Origin: Rhipicephalus microplus
Taxonomy: Eukaryota > Arthropoda > Arachnida > Ixodida > Ixodidae
Direction: 5' to 3'
NCBI RefSeq assembly: GCF_043290135.1
Contig: NC_134710.1
Span: 137,786,155-137,850,154, forward strand
DNA length: 64,000 nt
A program made the translations under genes and the position numbers. Shown piece by piece: positions 23,222-35,077 of this stretch; position 1 is the first letter of the stretch; every line of letters starts with the position of its first letter. The notes beneath the pieces were generated by a model that searched no databases, was not told the origin of the DNA, and was given only the letters and a program-made list of their open reading frames with translations.

Positions 23222-25060
23222 ATTTATTTATTTATACTATCCCACTTGAATCCCATGTCGGCTTTTGTGTGGTGGGTTAGCGGGTCGGTGATTCGTAAAA
23301 GTTCTTTGACGAAGCGTCGACAATCGGTGCACAAGCTGAAAAATCGGCGCTCAGCCTTTTTGTTGGTGGGCAACAGGAAGGCGGCGATGACAGCTGTTTT
23401 TTGCGAGTCGGGGTAAACTCCAGACTTGCCGATGACATGGCCCAAAAACAAAAGCTCATACGTGAAGAAAAAGTTTTCTGGCTTCAGGGCTACTCTGGCG
23501 GTTTTGATTGCTTGAAGTACAGCGTCAAGGTGCCGGAAGTGTTTGTCGAAGTTTAAGGCAAACACTGCAACGTCGTCCAAGTACATGAGGCACGTCGGCC
23601 ACTTCAAGCCAGCCAACACCCTATTCATAATGCATTAGAAAGTCGCAGAAGCTGAGCAAGGACCTAAGGGCATGACATTGAACTCGAACCGGCCGCCTGA
23701 TGTTGTAAAGGCAGTCTTTCCATTGTCTCTCTCGTTGACTTTTATTTGCCAGTATGGTGGTCTATCGATGAAAAGTTCCTCGCATTGTAGAGTCGATCTG
23801 AGGTTCTCGTATCTGTGGGAGAGAGTACTGAAGATACACATTTTTTTTTGTAATTATTTTCGAGCGACAATAATCGATGCATAGACAAAGGGTTCCATCT
23901 TTCTTTTTCAGCAACACCATGAGAAACACCCATGGGCTCTTGGATGGTTGAATGATGTCATCGCATAGCATTCGGTCGAATTGTTTCTTCATAGTATCGC
24001 ATTCGTGCGTCAAAATTGGGTGCGGGCTATGATATACTTGTTGGGCACTTTCTTCTGTTAAAATGCAATATTTGGCGACTGGGGTCTGTCTAATTTATGA
24101 TGATGACGCGAGACGGTTGTTGAATTGCAGGAGCAGGGCTTCGAGCTGGTCTTGCTTTCACTTTGGAAGGTTTGGGTTGATGTCGAAATCTGGTTGGCTA
24201 CCTTGATTCGTCAAAGCCGGTTCGGTAGTATTGAAGAGAGTAAAAGAATTGCTGGCATCCAGAAATTCCTCCGTGTAGGCGAACGTCGTACTAATGTTGA
24301 GATGCCTGTATTCATGACTGAAATTTTTCGCCATTACGTTCTCTTTTCTATGATGTAGCTTAGTTATATACCTCCTGCGACATAAATCTGGTGGCCCAAG
24401 AAAAGGGGCTAATTGCCTTTGATGATGCTTTCAAAGTCTGCTGGTGTTTTGGTGCTGATAGAAATGATGATGCTGGAGCAAGGTGAAGTGGTGAATTGCG
24501 CTTCCAGCACATTCAATGCATTGTTTTTCGGTGCCATGGGTGTCAGCAGCGTGTTTTTTGAGGTTAGTGTTATTGACTAGAACTTCAGGTCAATGACAGC
24601 CTCATGCTGACTTGGGAAGTCCATCCCAAGTATAACATCTCTGGGGTGATGTTGTAGTATTACAAAGCTTGCATGATAAGTATAGTTATTGATGATGACT
24701 CTTGCTGTGGAGACTCCAGCTGGTATTATTGAATGGCCTCCAGCAGTCTGGATTTCGGGGCCTTCCCAAGCAGTTCTAACTTTCTTCATCTTTGTGGCAA
24801 ATGGTTTACTGACGACGGTTCACTGACGAAATGGTTTACTGACGAGTGTTCACGAGAGAGGTGACGTTGTTGCCGTTGAATAGTATGTCGCGGTAACTAG
24901 TTCATCGTCTTGCGTTGCGGTTAAGTAGCGGTGCCGGATTACGGCTGCGTAGGTTTGCACGGCTGCTTCCATGTTACGTCACGAACCTGAACTCGCAGCA
25001 CCTCCACTAGATGTCTTGGTGTTGTCACGTGGATGAAGGGAGCCGTTGGCATCTTCAAGG
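23222..25060 (-). pseudogene. Gypsy (Ty3) pol fragment: protease and reverse transcriptase
   Basis: From the minus strand: a retropepsin-type segment at 24577-24789 (GGHSIIPAGVSTARV..., then DVILGMDFPSQHEAVIDL, the hydrophobic flap and C-terminal motif); RT N-terminal blocks (QFDRMLCDDIIQPSKSPW, then VLLKKKDGTLCLCIDYC) at 23762-24013; F/DRPPYWQIKVNERDNGKTAF; and the catalytic block MYLDDVAVF near 23580, followed by FLGHVIGKSGVYPD. The Asp-Ser/Thr-Gly protease active site is not readable. The RT is split by at least one stop and several frame changes, and the sequence ends abruptly near 23222 before RNase H. A possible gag tail (VQTYAAVIRHRYL) reads at about 24900-24970. 3'-truncated and dead. 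Confidence 0.8.
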
Positions 25061-25826
25061 TGGATTTCCTTATTTGACCAAAGTTGTGGCCATAAAATGG
25101 AAATTCAAATTACAGCAGGCAATGCTGCTGTACACTGTTATCAGCGCACAGAGCATCAGTCGTCGATAAACGGATCGGTAAGGCGTGTTGGCATTCATAG
25201 ATGCGGCAATGAACATTCTAGCAATATTGCTGGGGGCCAGAAACATTCGAGAATAAACTTGACTCTTGGCGTTTGCACGCTCAAGCATAGCACGTGATCT
25301 CAAACTAATCTGGAATGCTCCCAGACATTCTGGCGCAGTTTACGCAAGGCATTGTCAACACGTGCAATGGGCAGAGAACATAAAAACTTGGAAAAAAAAA
25401 AGAGTGGGTGTGACAATAGAATAGTGCAGTTTTCAAAAGTTTCCAAAGGTATTTAAAGGTATTTAGCTATTTGATCCAACTATGTTAAACACCTTACTGT
25501 ACTTAAGCTATCATAGCGGCATATAATTCAGCTTGGTTACGTATACTCAGCCTGCTCGGTTGAGCTGAGGCGCTTGATAAATATCTGTTGCATAGCATTA
25601 GTCTTTTTTTTCTGCTTCATGATAGTGCACACATGTTTATAATGTTAGTTATGTAATACTCTGAAAAGTTACCGACAAAGCTTCTGTTGTGACAAGTGCT
25701 TCAGGAACACCCACCATCGAAGCTTAGCAGCTATCTTTTGCACTGCTAAGGCCAAGGATGTGGGTTTGATGCTTGGCCATGGTGGTGGCATTTCAATGGA
25801 AATGATATGCAAGAACACCTATGTAC

Positions 25827-26299
25827 TTTAAGGAATACCAATGTGAAACAACGAATCTGTGTAGATTGGTATATTTTGCTCTAGGTACATTAATAGTGGA
25901 GAAAATTGAGGTCAAAGTATCAGTCATAAATTTTGCACCAAAATCTCCTTGACAAAATCCTCATCATAGATTTCAAAGTGAAATTTTTGTACTTCGGTGT
26001 CATTGGCTGAACGAAATTCATTGAAGCTTGGTATTCTAAGTCTACAGTCCCCTCAGAGGACATTGTTCTTGATTTTTACTGATCGGAGCTACTTATGTTC
26101 TTGTAGATGCCATCAGATTCTATGACGTCACAGCAACTGGAGTGAAACTTCGTGGTGGTGATGTCACCCACATTTTGTTTTCGTACATTTTCTCGACTAC
26201 CACGTTTCATTTTTTTGCTGCAAGCATGCCATTTCAGCATTGTGAAAGAGTAATTTAGTACTGCAAGAAAGATTATTCTCTTTACTGTTCTCTTAAGTT
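25827..26299 (+). mobile_element. MITE family Z, copy 1
   Basis: This matches the reverse complement of 31479-31947 at both ends and in the middle, for example GTGAAACAA..GAATC at the left end, GTGGAGAAAA.TGAGGTC, CTCAGAGGACA, and GTGAAA.AGTAATT near the right end. The ends are imperfect inverted repeats of the pattern AAAGGGACACTAAAG. There is no coding capacity. Confidence 0.65.
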
Positions 26300-27170
26300 T
26301 AAGTGTGCATTCAAAAAGTCTAGGTGGTTAAAATTAATATGTAATCTTCTCCTGCAGTCTGCGTTAACACCCTACTGTGGTTTCAGCAGTTGAAATCCCA
26401 GAGTTTTTGATGCTTCAGTAGCAATAAAGTTTTTTATAAGAATTCTGAAATATCAGATTGTAATGAAAACAATCATGGTAATGTTATTTGAGGGGAAGCT
26501 GTAAAGTAACCTTATGAGCACTTTAATATCTTTATATGCACAATTTGGGGTCCACATCGTATGTGAACCTTGGAATAAGTCGGTCTGGCAATATCTGGAA
26601 CTTAACGTCGCAAGTGCAGGGTTCATGCAAAACAGTTGTTAAATACTGTGGAAGCTTATGAAGTCACCAGACCATATGATTAGATAAAGCTCAACCTATG
26701 TAAGAAAAGCAAGTGTGGTAGTGGTGCGTTAATGTAGGTTAATGAATCTTTAGAGCGTGTTACTTTTATATGAGGAGGGTTCATGCCATTTCTGCTCTAT
26801 GTGATTTGTGCTTGACAGGTTCACCTTGCTGTGATATGTGTGTAATGTATGCAGGGGTGCTCTGTATATCTTGCTCATTGAAATGTATGTGGTGACCCCT
26901 TGCAGGCCATGCTCAACCACATGCCATCAGGTTTTGTAGCTTATGTTTGTACAAATTAACAGCATAGTGTGGATAGTGTAAACACTCTTGACCTTGTCAT
27001 AATGTTTTAGTACTGCTTGTTACAATAATACTAAGCACTACTTGTGGTCCATTCTGGAATATTGTCGGTTGAATTAAGCTTTATCTTGTTGCCTCCGTCA
27101 AGTGTTCTTTCCACTTGTATTTGTCTTACCAAAATTGAATCACTAGTAACATGCTTCATGTTTGGTATAG
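26300..27170. other. Sequence upstream of the first recognised AKTIP exon
   Basis: No exon recognised. It should be intron, or contain the upstream AKTIP exon or promoter that the gene needs. Nothing distinctive seen. Confidence 0.35.
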
Positions 27171-27298
27171 AGTCGCAAGATGCTACCAGCTACACCTGAG
27201 CGTGTTGGGGGCCGATGCTTGCAGCCCGTGGAACATGACAATCAGGGTGGTCATGCATACAGTCGAGTCTTTCTCGAGTACTCGCTCATGTCTGAATA
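27171..27298 (+). CDS. AKTIP: AKTIP (FTS) exon A: N-terminal segment up to the E2-like fold
   Basis: This is the first recognised exon of the AKTIP (fused toes, FTS) gene. In animals AKTIP pairs with Hook proteins and FHIP in the FHF complex, which links dynein to endosomal cargo; it also has roles in AKT signalling and telomeres. It follows TTTGGTATAG (acceptor) and ends at TA|GTAAGT. The last codons read RVFLEYSLMSEY, matching the family's FYLEYSLLAEY block at the start of the UBC-like domain. The frame enters at phase 0 with SRKM, so either the ATG at 27180 starts translation or an upstream coding exon is missing; human AKTIP is longer at the N-terminus. The whole gene is 666 coding bases over six exons with no internal stop, and phases agree at all five junctions. 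Confidence 0.8.
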
Positions 27299-27730
27299 GT
27301 AAGTATTGTCTTGCGTGCATAACTCTTTTTTGTTGGCACTTCGTGATTTAGTGCACGTTCTCTTTTTCATCTAATGGTCAAGAACAATGATTGATTCCAA
27401 TAGTTTTAAATACCTTTTAAGTAAACACTTTTTAATTCTGCTGACCGGTGGGTAACATGCCCATCAACTGAAATCATAACTAAACAGTACTTTTTACTAC
27501 ATTTTACAATGCACTATTTTGTAACATGACTAGTTAGCAATGAAATAAAACCACATTAAAATGAAGTTATGTGGCCATAATTTTCTACAAGGAGAGGGGG
27601 TGGTGGTATTGAAGTGTCTTTTAAATTAACTGAGCTCCACCAATTTTCTGCTTTAGTTTTGCATTATGAACACGTGGTGTGTGTGATACAGGTAATGTGG
27701 CTGGCATTGAATTCTGTCGAGAGGGGGGGG

Positions 27731-27950
27731 TTCTAGTGGCTAAGGTACTCGGCTGCTGACCTGCAGGTCGCGGAATCGAATGTCGGCTGCATTTTCAATG
27801 GAGGCAGAAATGCTGCAGGCCCGTGTGCTCAGATTTCAGTGCACATTAAAAAACCCCAGGTGGTCGAAATTTTCGGAGCCCTCCGCTACAGCGTCTCTCA
27901 TAATCATATGTAGTTTTGGGATGTTAGAGCCCCAGATATCAAATCAAATG
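27731..27950 (+). mobile_element. Ruka-type SINE, diverged, in AKTIP intron
   Basis: Starts TTCTAGTGGCTAAGGTACTC and keeps CCCGTGTGCTCAGATTTC, CCCCAGGTGGTCGAAATTTT and the ATCAAATCAAATG tail. The 5' guanine run replaces the usual start. More diverged than the other copies; no clear target duplication. Confidence 0.85.
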
Positions 27951-28138
27951 ATGTGGGCTGGGGGGATGTTTGGATGGATCTCTTCTTTCTTGAAGTATGT
28001 GTGTGCATTTGCAGTGCACAGTACATCACAAACTCATGTGATCATTCCCAGCTTTCACTGTGCTGTTGAAGTGCTTATGATTGAGCCACTACATTTGTTG
28101 GGACACATGCACGTGTGGTACAGAAATACAACCCGATA

Positions 28139-28773
28139 AAGTGAGTCTCAACTCTTAACTGACTTTATTCTTTTCTCTTCACTGCCCTCTCTTTCCTTTC
28201 CCACATGGTGAGGGAGTTGAGTAGGTGACGGAAGAGCCGGTTAGTAGAGAGAGAAGAGCTCCTGGTGCTTTTTTACCTTACCTGTTTGTGGCCACCACAC
28301 CTTATCAGTGATTCTGAGCATATGTGCAATCATGTTCAATATTAATCACTATTGTAGTGACAGACTCTCCGTTTACACAAAATCTTAATCTTTGTCTGTG
28401 TCAAGCCCACAAAATCAAACTGAGTAGCACAACACTAAAGCCACTAAGCTACATGACTAGTAGCCTCAATGATTTCCATGTGCTTGCTTCTGGGCCCATT
28501 AAATTAATTTCTCTTGGATGACCTTCATGAATTTGGAATGGTCTTTTATTTACACCATGTTTATGCTTCATTTGGAATGAGCGGCACATTTGTGGATGCT
28601 GTTGAATACAATTGTATGTCACATGCACTAACGTAGGCTAGTGGTGTGTGGATTGGAAGCTTTATGTTTAGTCAACACAAAATAAAAAAGATTTTATGTG
28701 GTGTAAGTTTTCGGTAGTATTAAAGGCATTTCATGTTGATCTTTGCTTTATTTCTTTTTGTTTGTACTTCTAG
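28139..28773. other. AKTIP intron sequence
   Basis: Nothing beyond intronic DNA seen between the SINE and exon B. Confidence 0.5.
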
Positions 28774-28838
28774 CTTGCTGCTGATGAAACAGCAATTGTC
28801 TGGAGTGTATGTGATGCCATCAGCCAGCTCAGCTTTTG
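28774..28838 (+). CDS. AKTIP: AKTIP exon B
   Basis: 65-base exon between TGTACTTCTAG and GTAAGG. Joined at phase 2 to the previous exon it reads YLLLMKQQLSGVYVMPSASSAF, matching the family block ..YTLVVKQKLPGVYVQPS..SA. It leaves one base (G) that pairs with TG of the next exon to give Val. The Gly-Val-Tyr-Val segment is the first beta strand region of the E2-like fold. Very short but supported by frame, splice sites and homology together. Confidence 0.88.
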
Positions 28839-29404
28839 GTAAGGTGTCAGAATGTGTCTTTATATAGTTCTTTATAAGCATTGTTGTTTTATTCCAGCAG
28901 GGTAGGATCTGATTTTCTCTTGTTTTCTCTGGCCAATATTATATCATAATAACTCACAAAGATCCGAACTGATATTTTGATACCAGCCAATTCAAATATT
29001 ATAGGCCACTGACATGACTTAACTGTGATACTGCATGGAATGCAGGAGATTTCTGCGATACTGTTGCAAGATACAGAAGACCTATGACTGAAATGAGAAC
29101 ACTTAAGTGAATGTGCAGAGCAAAAAGGAAAGGTTGTGCTTGGGAAGGCTGCCTTCTAGCACGAGGTGATTTTGGCCTCAGGAGTGGCATGACTAAGTTG
29201 ACACAGTCTAATGAAGCTAATAGACAATGAACTGAAGGAATGTATTGGGCACATTATTTGTAGTTTTACAGTGAAAGCTATTATTATAGATCGCAACACG
29301 GGTCACGTGCGACACTGTAGTTGTTCGCCACCGCTGCTGGTGTCCGTAACCATTATTACATAAGACAAGAAAAAAACTCGGTAAATAAAAACACTAAGCA
29401 CACA

Positions 29405-29475
29405 GTGTGGCTCGAAAACGGGTCTGCTGCGTGCCCGCCCAGTATTCTCCCACTGAGCCACGCCGGTGCTTGGGA
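29405..29475 (-). other. tRNA-like SINE head (different family from Ruka)
   Basis: The minus strand reads GGCGTGGCTCAGTGGGAGAA (A-box-like) and, further on, CCCGTTTTCGAGCC (B-box-like), the arrangement of a degenerate tRNA-derived SINE promoter. The borders are unclear. It lies in the AKTIP intron between exons B and C. Confidence 0.4.
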
Positions 29476-30109
29476 CTTGTTTGCAAACTTGCCTTAGGCA
29501 GGCTTGATGTTGAGAAAAAAATTGTGTTAATATGAGTAATAATGCATTTTAGAACAGCAATGGAACAACCAGGCATCACACAATACGAATAGTGTAACGA
29601 GTGGGTCGTCCACTGCACCAATCCATTACAATAGCTTTTTCTTGATCACCTATTAACTGTGGAGCATGCCCACTTCAAGCATAATTCCTCATCGTTGTCA
29701 GCCACTGCATGAACAATTGGCTTAAAATTCTTTGCAAGTGTTTATCCGATACCACGCTTCTTAGAAGAATGACGAAGGATAGCATATGGAATGCAGGCCT
29801 ATTACCCAGAAATTATGATTATTAATGGTATAGCAGGTACTCCACAAGTGTTCTTGTAGCAGTTACCCAAATAGTATTTAGAAAAGGCTCTGAAAGGCCA
29901 CTTTTTTAGCTTTTGTTGTGACTGTGCTGTGCCTTCTGTGCAGGCCTGGTGTGTTTTAACTGTAGTGTAGTAATTAGGACTGAAAATGAAAGGAAAAATT
30001 TCTGTCTATGGGAACCAGACCAACAACCTTCAAATAATGTGTTCGATGCTCTGACAACCTTTCGGACCACAGTTGCATTTCCCCATTTGAGTTCGCTTCT
30101 GGTTAATAT

Positions 30110-30783
30110 CCGTGCCACACGGGCATAGAAAATGACATTTGGTGGCGAAGGCCTTCAGTTCCCGAATGACATTCGTTTCGCCGGCGCTGCTACACGTCCA
30201 AGGCGAATGACATTTGACTTGATGATGTCGATCACAGCACCTTCCAAGTGAGCATTGAGTGAATAGCAATAAAAAAAATTAAGAAGCATTTACAAGTTTC
30301 ATACACATCATATAATCATGAAATGTAGAAATAAGCGTATTACGCTGTCCTAAGTTTTAGTTCCTTGCTTTGTTTTACAACGTTGCCGCCGACCGTAGCA
30401 ACCTAAGCCAACACTAGTCAGATCCACAGCGTAAATATACACTAAAATTGACATGCGTTTCATTATCAATACTTTATTTTCTTCGTATAACGTTCAAAGC
30501 ATCTTTTTAAGACTTTAGTGCAAATAAAAGACGGGAAATTTCATTTTAGCTCAATATGATTTGTTTTATATACTTTCAGGTAAATCGCACTTTGCGAGCT
30601 GTGTCGTCGAGAGTAGGCATTTCTCTGTCAACTGAGTTGTGGCGAAGGCAGTTGGTGGCGAATGGCATTCGAATGGCATTCGGATGAATGCCATTTTGTT
30701 CGCCCGTGTGGCACCGCGCGAATGGCAATAAATCTGAAGGCATTCGGGGGTGAATGCCATTTTTTCTGCCCGTGTGGCACGGG
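30110..30783. mobile_element. MITE with CCGTGCCACACGGGCA inverted ends
   Basis: The left end CCGTGCCACACGGGCATAGA (30110) is mirrored by the right end TTCTGCCCGTGTGGCACGG (about 30764-30782). GAATGCCATTT/AAATGGCATTC words repeat in both orientations inside the right half. No coding capacity; the target duplication is not clear. It sits in the AKTIP intron B-C. Confidence 0.7.
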
Positions 30784-31180
30784 TATAAGGCATGTTCTGT
30801 GAACCGCTATTTCAGATATGGGTTTAATTCTGGCTAAAGCTTTGGTTTGGGTTCAGCTCGACATCCTTATGGTTTACCGCAAAATCCTGAACCCCCCATC
30901 CCCCCCCCCCCCCCTTCCCGCTGCCACCTACGGTGAACGATAATCTGATCACATTTGGAGGCGGGCCCTTGCACAGTCATTTAGAAAAATTCTAGATAGC
31001 CAAGAAGAGCTACTTCAGAATAAAGAATGCACACCTGTGCTTCTAATGAAATGTTTTGAAGACATGCATTCATTGTTTTCAAAATAGTGAATGAAACGAT
31101 GAAAATGGTTAGGGGCACTTGTTTTGTCATTCATGTATATTGCATATCTTTAAAAAAAAAAAAAAAAAGGAGAGAGGTGG

Positions 31181-31404
31181 TTGATTGATTGGTGTCTGGT
31201 GTTTAACGTCCCAAAACCACCTTATGCTTATTAGAGGAGCTGTAGTGGAGGGCTCCAAAAATTTCGACTATCTGGGGTTCTTTAACGTGCACCCAAATCT
31301 GAGCACACAGGCCTATAGGATTTTCGCATCTATCGAAAATGAAGCTGCCGCGACCTGCGGGTGAGCAGTCGAGTGCATTACCCATTAGACCACCGCGGTG
31401 GTGT
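31181..31404 (-). mobile_element. Ruka-type SINE (minus), diverged
   Basis: GTTTAACGTCCCAAAACCACC, GGGTTCTTTAACGTGCACCC and CATTAGACCACCGCGGTGG mark the copy. A deletion removes most of the B box. In AKTIP intron B-C. Confidence 0.9.
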
Positions 31405-31478
31405 AAAGGAGGGGGTTGGGGGTACTTACTCCGGTGAGGGTGCTTGCTCAGAATTTTATGGTAGTATGCACTAAAATT

Positions 31479-31947
31479 AGAGTAACACTAAAGAGAACTA
31501 GTATTTTTCTCGTGTTAGGGAATTACTTTTTCACAATGTCCAAATTCTCACGCTTGCCACAAGGTGCTTGGTAAGTGAGAAAATGCGCAAAAAGTAAATC
31601 CAGTACCAACCACTTCGATCTCGTATAGTTTGACCGTGTCTGCCATGGCATACATCATTCCTAATTGGTAAATAAAGTACATTGTCCTCTGAGAGGGCCA
31701 GAGATTTGACTTGCCAAGTTTAGAAAATTTTATCGAGCCAGTGCTGCCAAAAAGAAAAAAAGTAGAATTTGAAATTTTTGGCATCACACACAGCGATATA
31801 AGCGTGAAATTTAATAGTGAAGCGTGGACCTCAGTTTTCTCCACTAGTCATGAACAAACAAGGGGGAAATTGAGGTCATTGGAGTTTTGAGAGTACAATA
31901 ATCAATCTAAACTGAATCATTGTTTCACTTTCGTGTCCCTTTAAAAG
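31479..31947 (-). mobile_element. MITE family Z, copy 2
   Basis: Reverse-complement relative of 25827-26299. Its ends GAGTAACACTAAAGAGAA and TTTCGTGTCCCTTTAAA are imperfect inverted repeats. The copy ends 80 bases before the acceptor of AKTIP exon C. Confidence 0.7.
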
Positions 31948-32026
31948 CAGTTAGCTATGTTTGCTTTGTCATATTTGTGTTTTGTTGATATTATTGTAGT
32001 CATTATTATTCTCTCATTTTCTGCAG

Positions 32027-32127
32027 TGTGGTATGGAGTGTTATTTATCCGACAAGGCCTATATCAGGGTGGCGTGTTTCGGTTCACGCTGCGTATTCCG
32101 GAAAACTACCCCGATGGAAACTGCCCG
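32027..32127 (+). CDS. AKTIP: AKTIP exon C (UBC-like core)
   Basis: 101-base exon after CTCATTTTCTGCAG, ending CCCG|GTAGGA. It reads [19 protein letters not shown] then [11 protein letters not shown], matching the family core (WFGVIFIRHGLYQ.GVFKF, IPDNYPDGDCP). This is the central sheet of the ubiquitin-conjugating fold, followed by the Pro-rich PENYP turn seen in all E2 proteins. It ends at phase 0. Confidence 0.92.
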
Positions 32128-32204
32128 GTAGGAGGACATGTATTTTTGTCCAAATTAGTCCTTGGAATTGTAATAGTGTGTGTTGTGGATATGTTTATAG
32201 GAGT

Positions 32205-32320
32205 CGAGTGATTGAAGTGCTGCTCCAATTGCTCCAAGCTGCTCCAAAAGAGAAATGCTGCTCCATGCTGCTCCAAAGTACAGTATTTGCTAGTAACTGC
32301 TCTAAACCTGCTCCAAAGTG
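32205..32320 (-). repeat. Short array of family-W type GCTGCTCC units
   Basis: GCTGCTCCA-based units (CTGCTCCAATTGCTCCAAGC, CTGCTCCATGCTGCTCC) lie 78 bases after the exon C donor. The flanking parts of family W are absent. The minus strand again gives WSSLEQ/LEQ words. Confidence 0.6.
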
Positions 32321-33182
32321 GTATTGGCAAACTAAAAAGAATGAAGTTGAACTATGGGACCACCCAGTGAGCCTAAGTGAAACCAAAAGCAAGTTGTATA
32401 CACTATCAGCCTAGTATGCTACTTAGTGAGGTAAATCCAGAAAAATCACAAGGGGCGACACATCAGGTCATCCATGGTGGCCGATTCGTATTTTCAATAT
32501 GAGTTGTATGTTTATTTTTAAATAAAATTTTAAATAAAATATTTAAATAGAATTTTTAAAAACAAGCATGGGGTCTAAGCTCGAGCGATTGTATTGCTCT
32601 ATTCGGTCTTTTTTTTTTCTTTCACCTTTTTGCAATTTTCATAGTTCACACAGCTGAGTGGCCTTTCACACAGGTACGCAGTTACTGATAAAAAGCCTTT
32701 AAAAAGTTGATTGCACTGTAATAAACTGTTAAATCAATTATATCACGTGCTGAAGCTAAATCTCAAGGGGGACACTTGCAACGGCTGTCCTTCCCAGCCT
32801 GAACACAAGAAGTTTGCACTCCCTTGACCCCCCCCCCCCCCATGATTTACTTCAATGATGCTACTATACGGCTCGTATACTAGCTGCATACTAGCATACA
32901 ACATATTTAATAATAAATATAAATATTTATTAGATGGTTCAGTGATATTTTAGACTTCAGGAGTTGTTAATAACATGTATCTGCTTTGAAAACACCAAAA
33001 GCAATCCTTAGCTATAGCATTTTTTTCTGCTCCGAAGACACTTAAGCCTGCTTCAAAACACCATTTTTTCTGCTCTAGAATCTTCTGCAAAAAGCAAAAT
33101 GCCGCTTTCATCACTGAGAGTCTGAACAAACTACTTTTGTTAATGTTGGTAAGAAAGTTTGAAAACTTGACCGGCAGTTGAA

Positions 33183-33280
33183 TCTATAATAGAAAGAAGT
33201 GTAAATTTAAGGGCTGCTTTTCTTTATTAGACACAATATCAATGAGAACTCATTGTCTGTGCTTATCATGTTAAATTTTT
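33183..33280 (+). repeat. Diverged relative of the ~96-bp repeat at 61830 and 62281
   Basis: GAAAGAAGTGTAAATTTAAGG and ACACAATATCAATGAGA match the blocks at 61830-61925. No TA array or tRNA-like part follows here. Confidence 0.5.
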
Positions 33281-34988
33281 AGTGTCATAATACGCTCTTA
33301 GACATTGTTGCAGTGGAAGAAAAAAATAAACAAGCTACAGAAAAACAAAGCAATGACTGCTTTGGCAGTAAGCAGATGCGTGAATTTGGAACTGACAGGC
33401 TTGTTTACCCATAGCATGCTTAGGCTTGCATAATTTTCTTAGCTCTTCGACAAACTTTTGGTTTAAAGCAACTTGTGTAATAAAAGAAATTGCAGCTCAT
33501 TTTCATCGTTTTATTTCCAAACGTGACACTAAACCCAATTTATGAAGTGTTGGCCCCTTCTACTACTAATGCAAATATGCTGAATTTGAGGAATATCAGA
33601 ATCATTCATGAATTTTCGGTAATTCACTGCGATGTGAAGGCTTGCATATTTGGCCTGATTGTTAAATGGAATATATCAGTAAAGTTAGTTTAGGTTTTCT
33701 CAAGTTGAAATCTGTCAAGTTATTGCAGTTTAGGCATCATTACTGCATGATATTCATTATGAAATTTAGAATCTAAAAACTTACCGTACAAGATCAGGTA
33801 TGCACATGTACAGTCAACCACACAAGTTATTAAGCCACGTAATTATGTGGCCAAAGGCCTTTGCGAGACCTCAGTTATGTCAGCGGCCATCAACAACAGC
33901 TGTATGCGCAAGATGCATCAATCCTTTAATCTACAACTTGTCTATTTTCTCACTGGGCACCAGCATTTTCTATCTTTCTTTTTTTAACGCTATGCACTCT
34001 TTGGCAGCCTATCTGCGTAGCTGTTGTCAAATACACAAAGTGATATCTTACACAAAGTGCTGAAAAAAGAGGTCACTGGCCTGTTTTTTTAACAATGCCT
34101 CTAACTGACCAGACGGTATTCTGTGTTCCATCGAATTCTCGACTACCTTACACAGAGTGATATGTACCCAATAGCACACTGTTCCAAGCACGCTGTGATA
34201 GCTTTGATTCTACAATCCTTATAGAAGTGTGAAAGTCGCACTGCAGATATGCACATACACTTTACGTGCAGACAACAATAATTGTGTGGTGCGCAGCAGT
34301 AGAATAGATATACCAGTGAATAACAAGCTAACCTGTTTCCAGCCTAGCACTGCGGTTGACAGCAGCCAGCACGGACGGGCAGTTTGGCGCATGCTCACAT
34401 GGTCTGTGAACTTTTGTGGTTTACTGTATATACGAGGAAGGGAGGTACGTCGGACCCCCTCTTTGGTATGCAGTCCTGGCTATACTACTAGTTTTCACAC
34501 CTTGTTGAGAAAGAGAGGGGGAAGAAAAAAAAAAGCGTGAATTCACTGATCCATGTGGCACTACACCCTAAGTCAGAGGTGTTTGCTCCTGCTAATTAGT
34601 GTGTTGCCCTTACTATAATACTAACGAGTATATATATGTAAACAGTATTTTTTGTTTTGCTGCATTTTATGATGTAACATAGGTATAACCTGCAAGTTCT
34701 CTTGAGCTTGGGGTTGATTCATGTGTAAAATTATTCTTTACTAATGCTAGTGCATGTAAACTGCAGTTTCAGTTCTCAAATGCAAAGCTTGTTTTTGCTA
34801 GTAAACACAATGCTAAAAGTAATATTCCTGTTCAAAATAATTTTGCAAAGTAAGTCAAGTTTCATAAGCATATGCTGTGTGTCACCTGTGTTTATAAAGT
34901 ATTCTTCAATTCATTGGCTTGTATTTTGTGCTTGTTAGGAAACTGACATACTGTTACTTTATCTATTTTTCCTTTCTCGTTGGTGCAG
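33281..34988. other. AKTIP intron C-D sequence
   Basis: AT-rich intron with nothing recognised apart from scattered degenerate TGCTCC/TGCTTC words at 33029-33110. Confidence 0.5.
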
Positions 34989-35077
34989 GATTTGGTGTTT
35001 GAATCTGCCATCTTCCATCCACTGATTGATCCTGTTACGGGGGAATTGGATATCAAGCGTAGCTTTCTTAAATGGAG
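34989..35077 (+). CDS. AKTIP: AKTIP exon D (degenerate E2 active-site region)
   Basis: 89-base exon between TTGGTGCAG and GTAGGT. It reads [20 protein letters not shown] then IKRSFLKWR, matching VFDIPVFHPLVDPTSGELD..KRAF.KWR of AKTIP. In active E2 enzymes this place holds HPN and a catalytic Cys. Here the HPN Asn is Leu and the exon contains no Cys at all, so the protein is an E2 variant without conjugating activity, as is known for the family. It ends two bases into an Arg codon. Confidence 0.93.
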
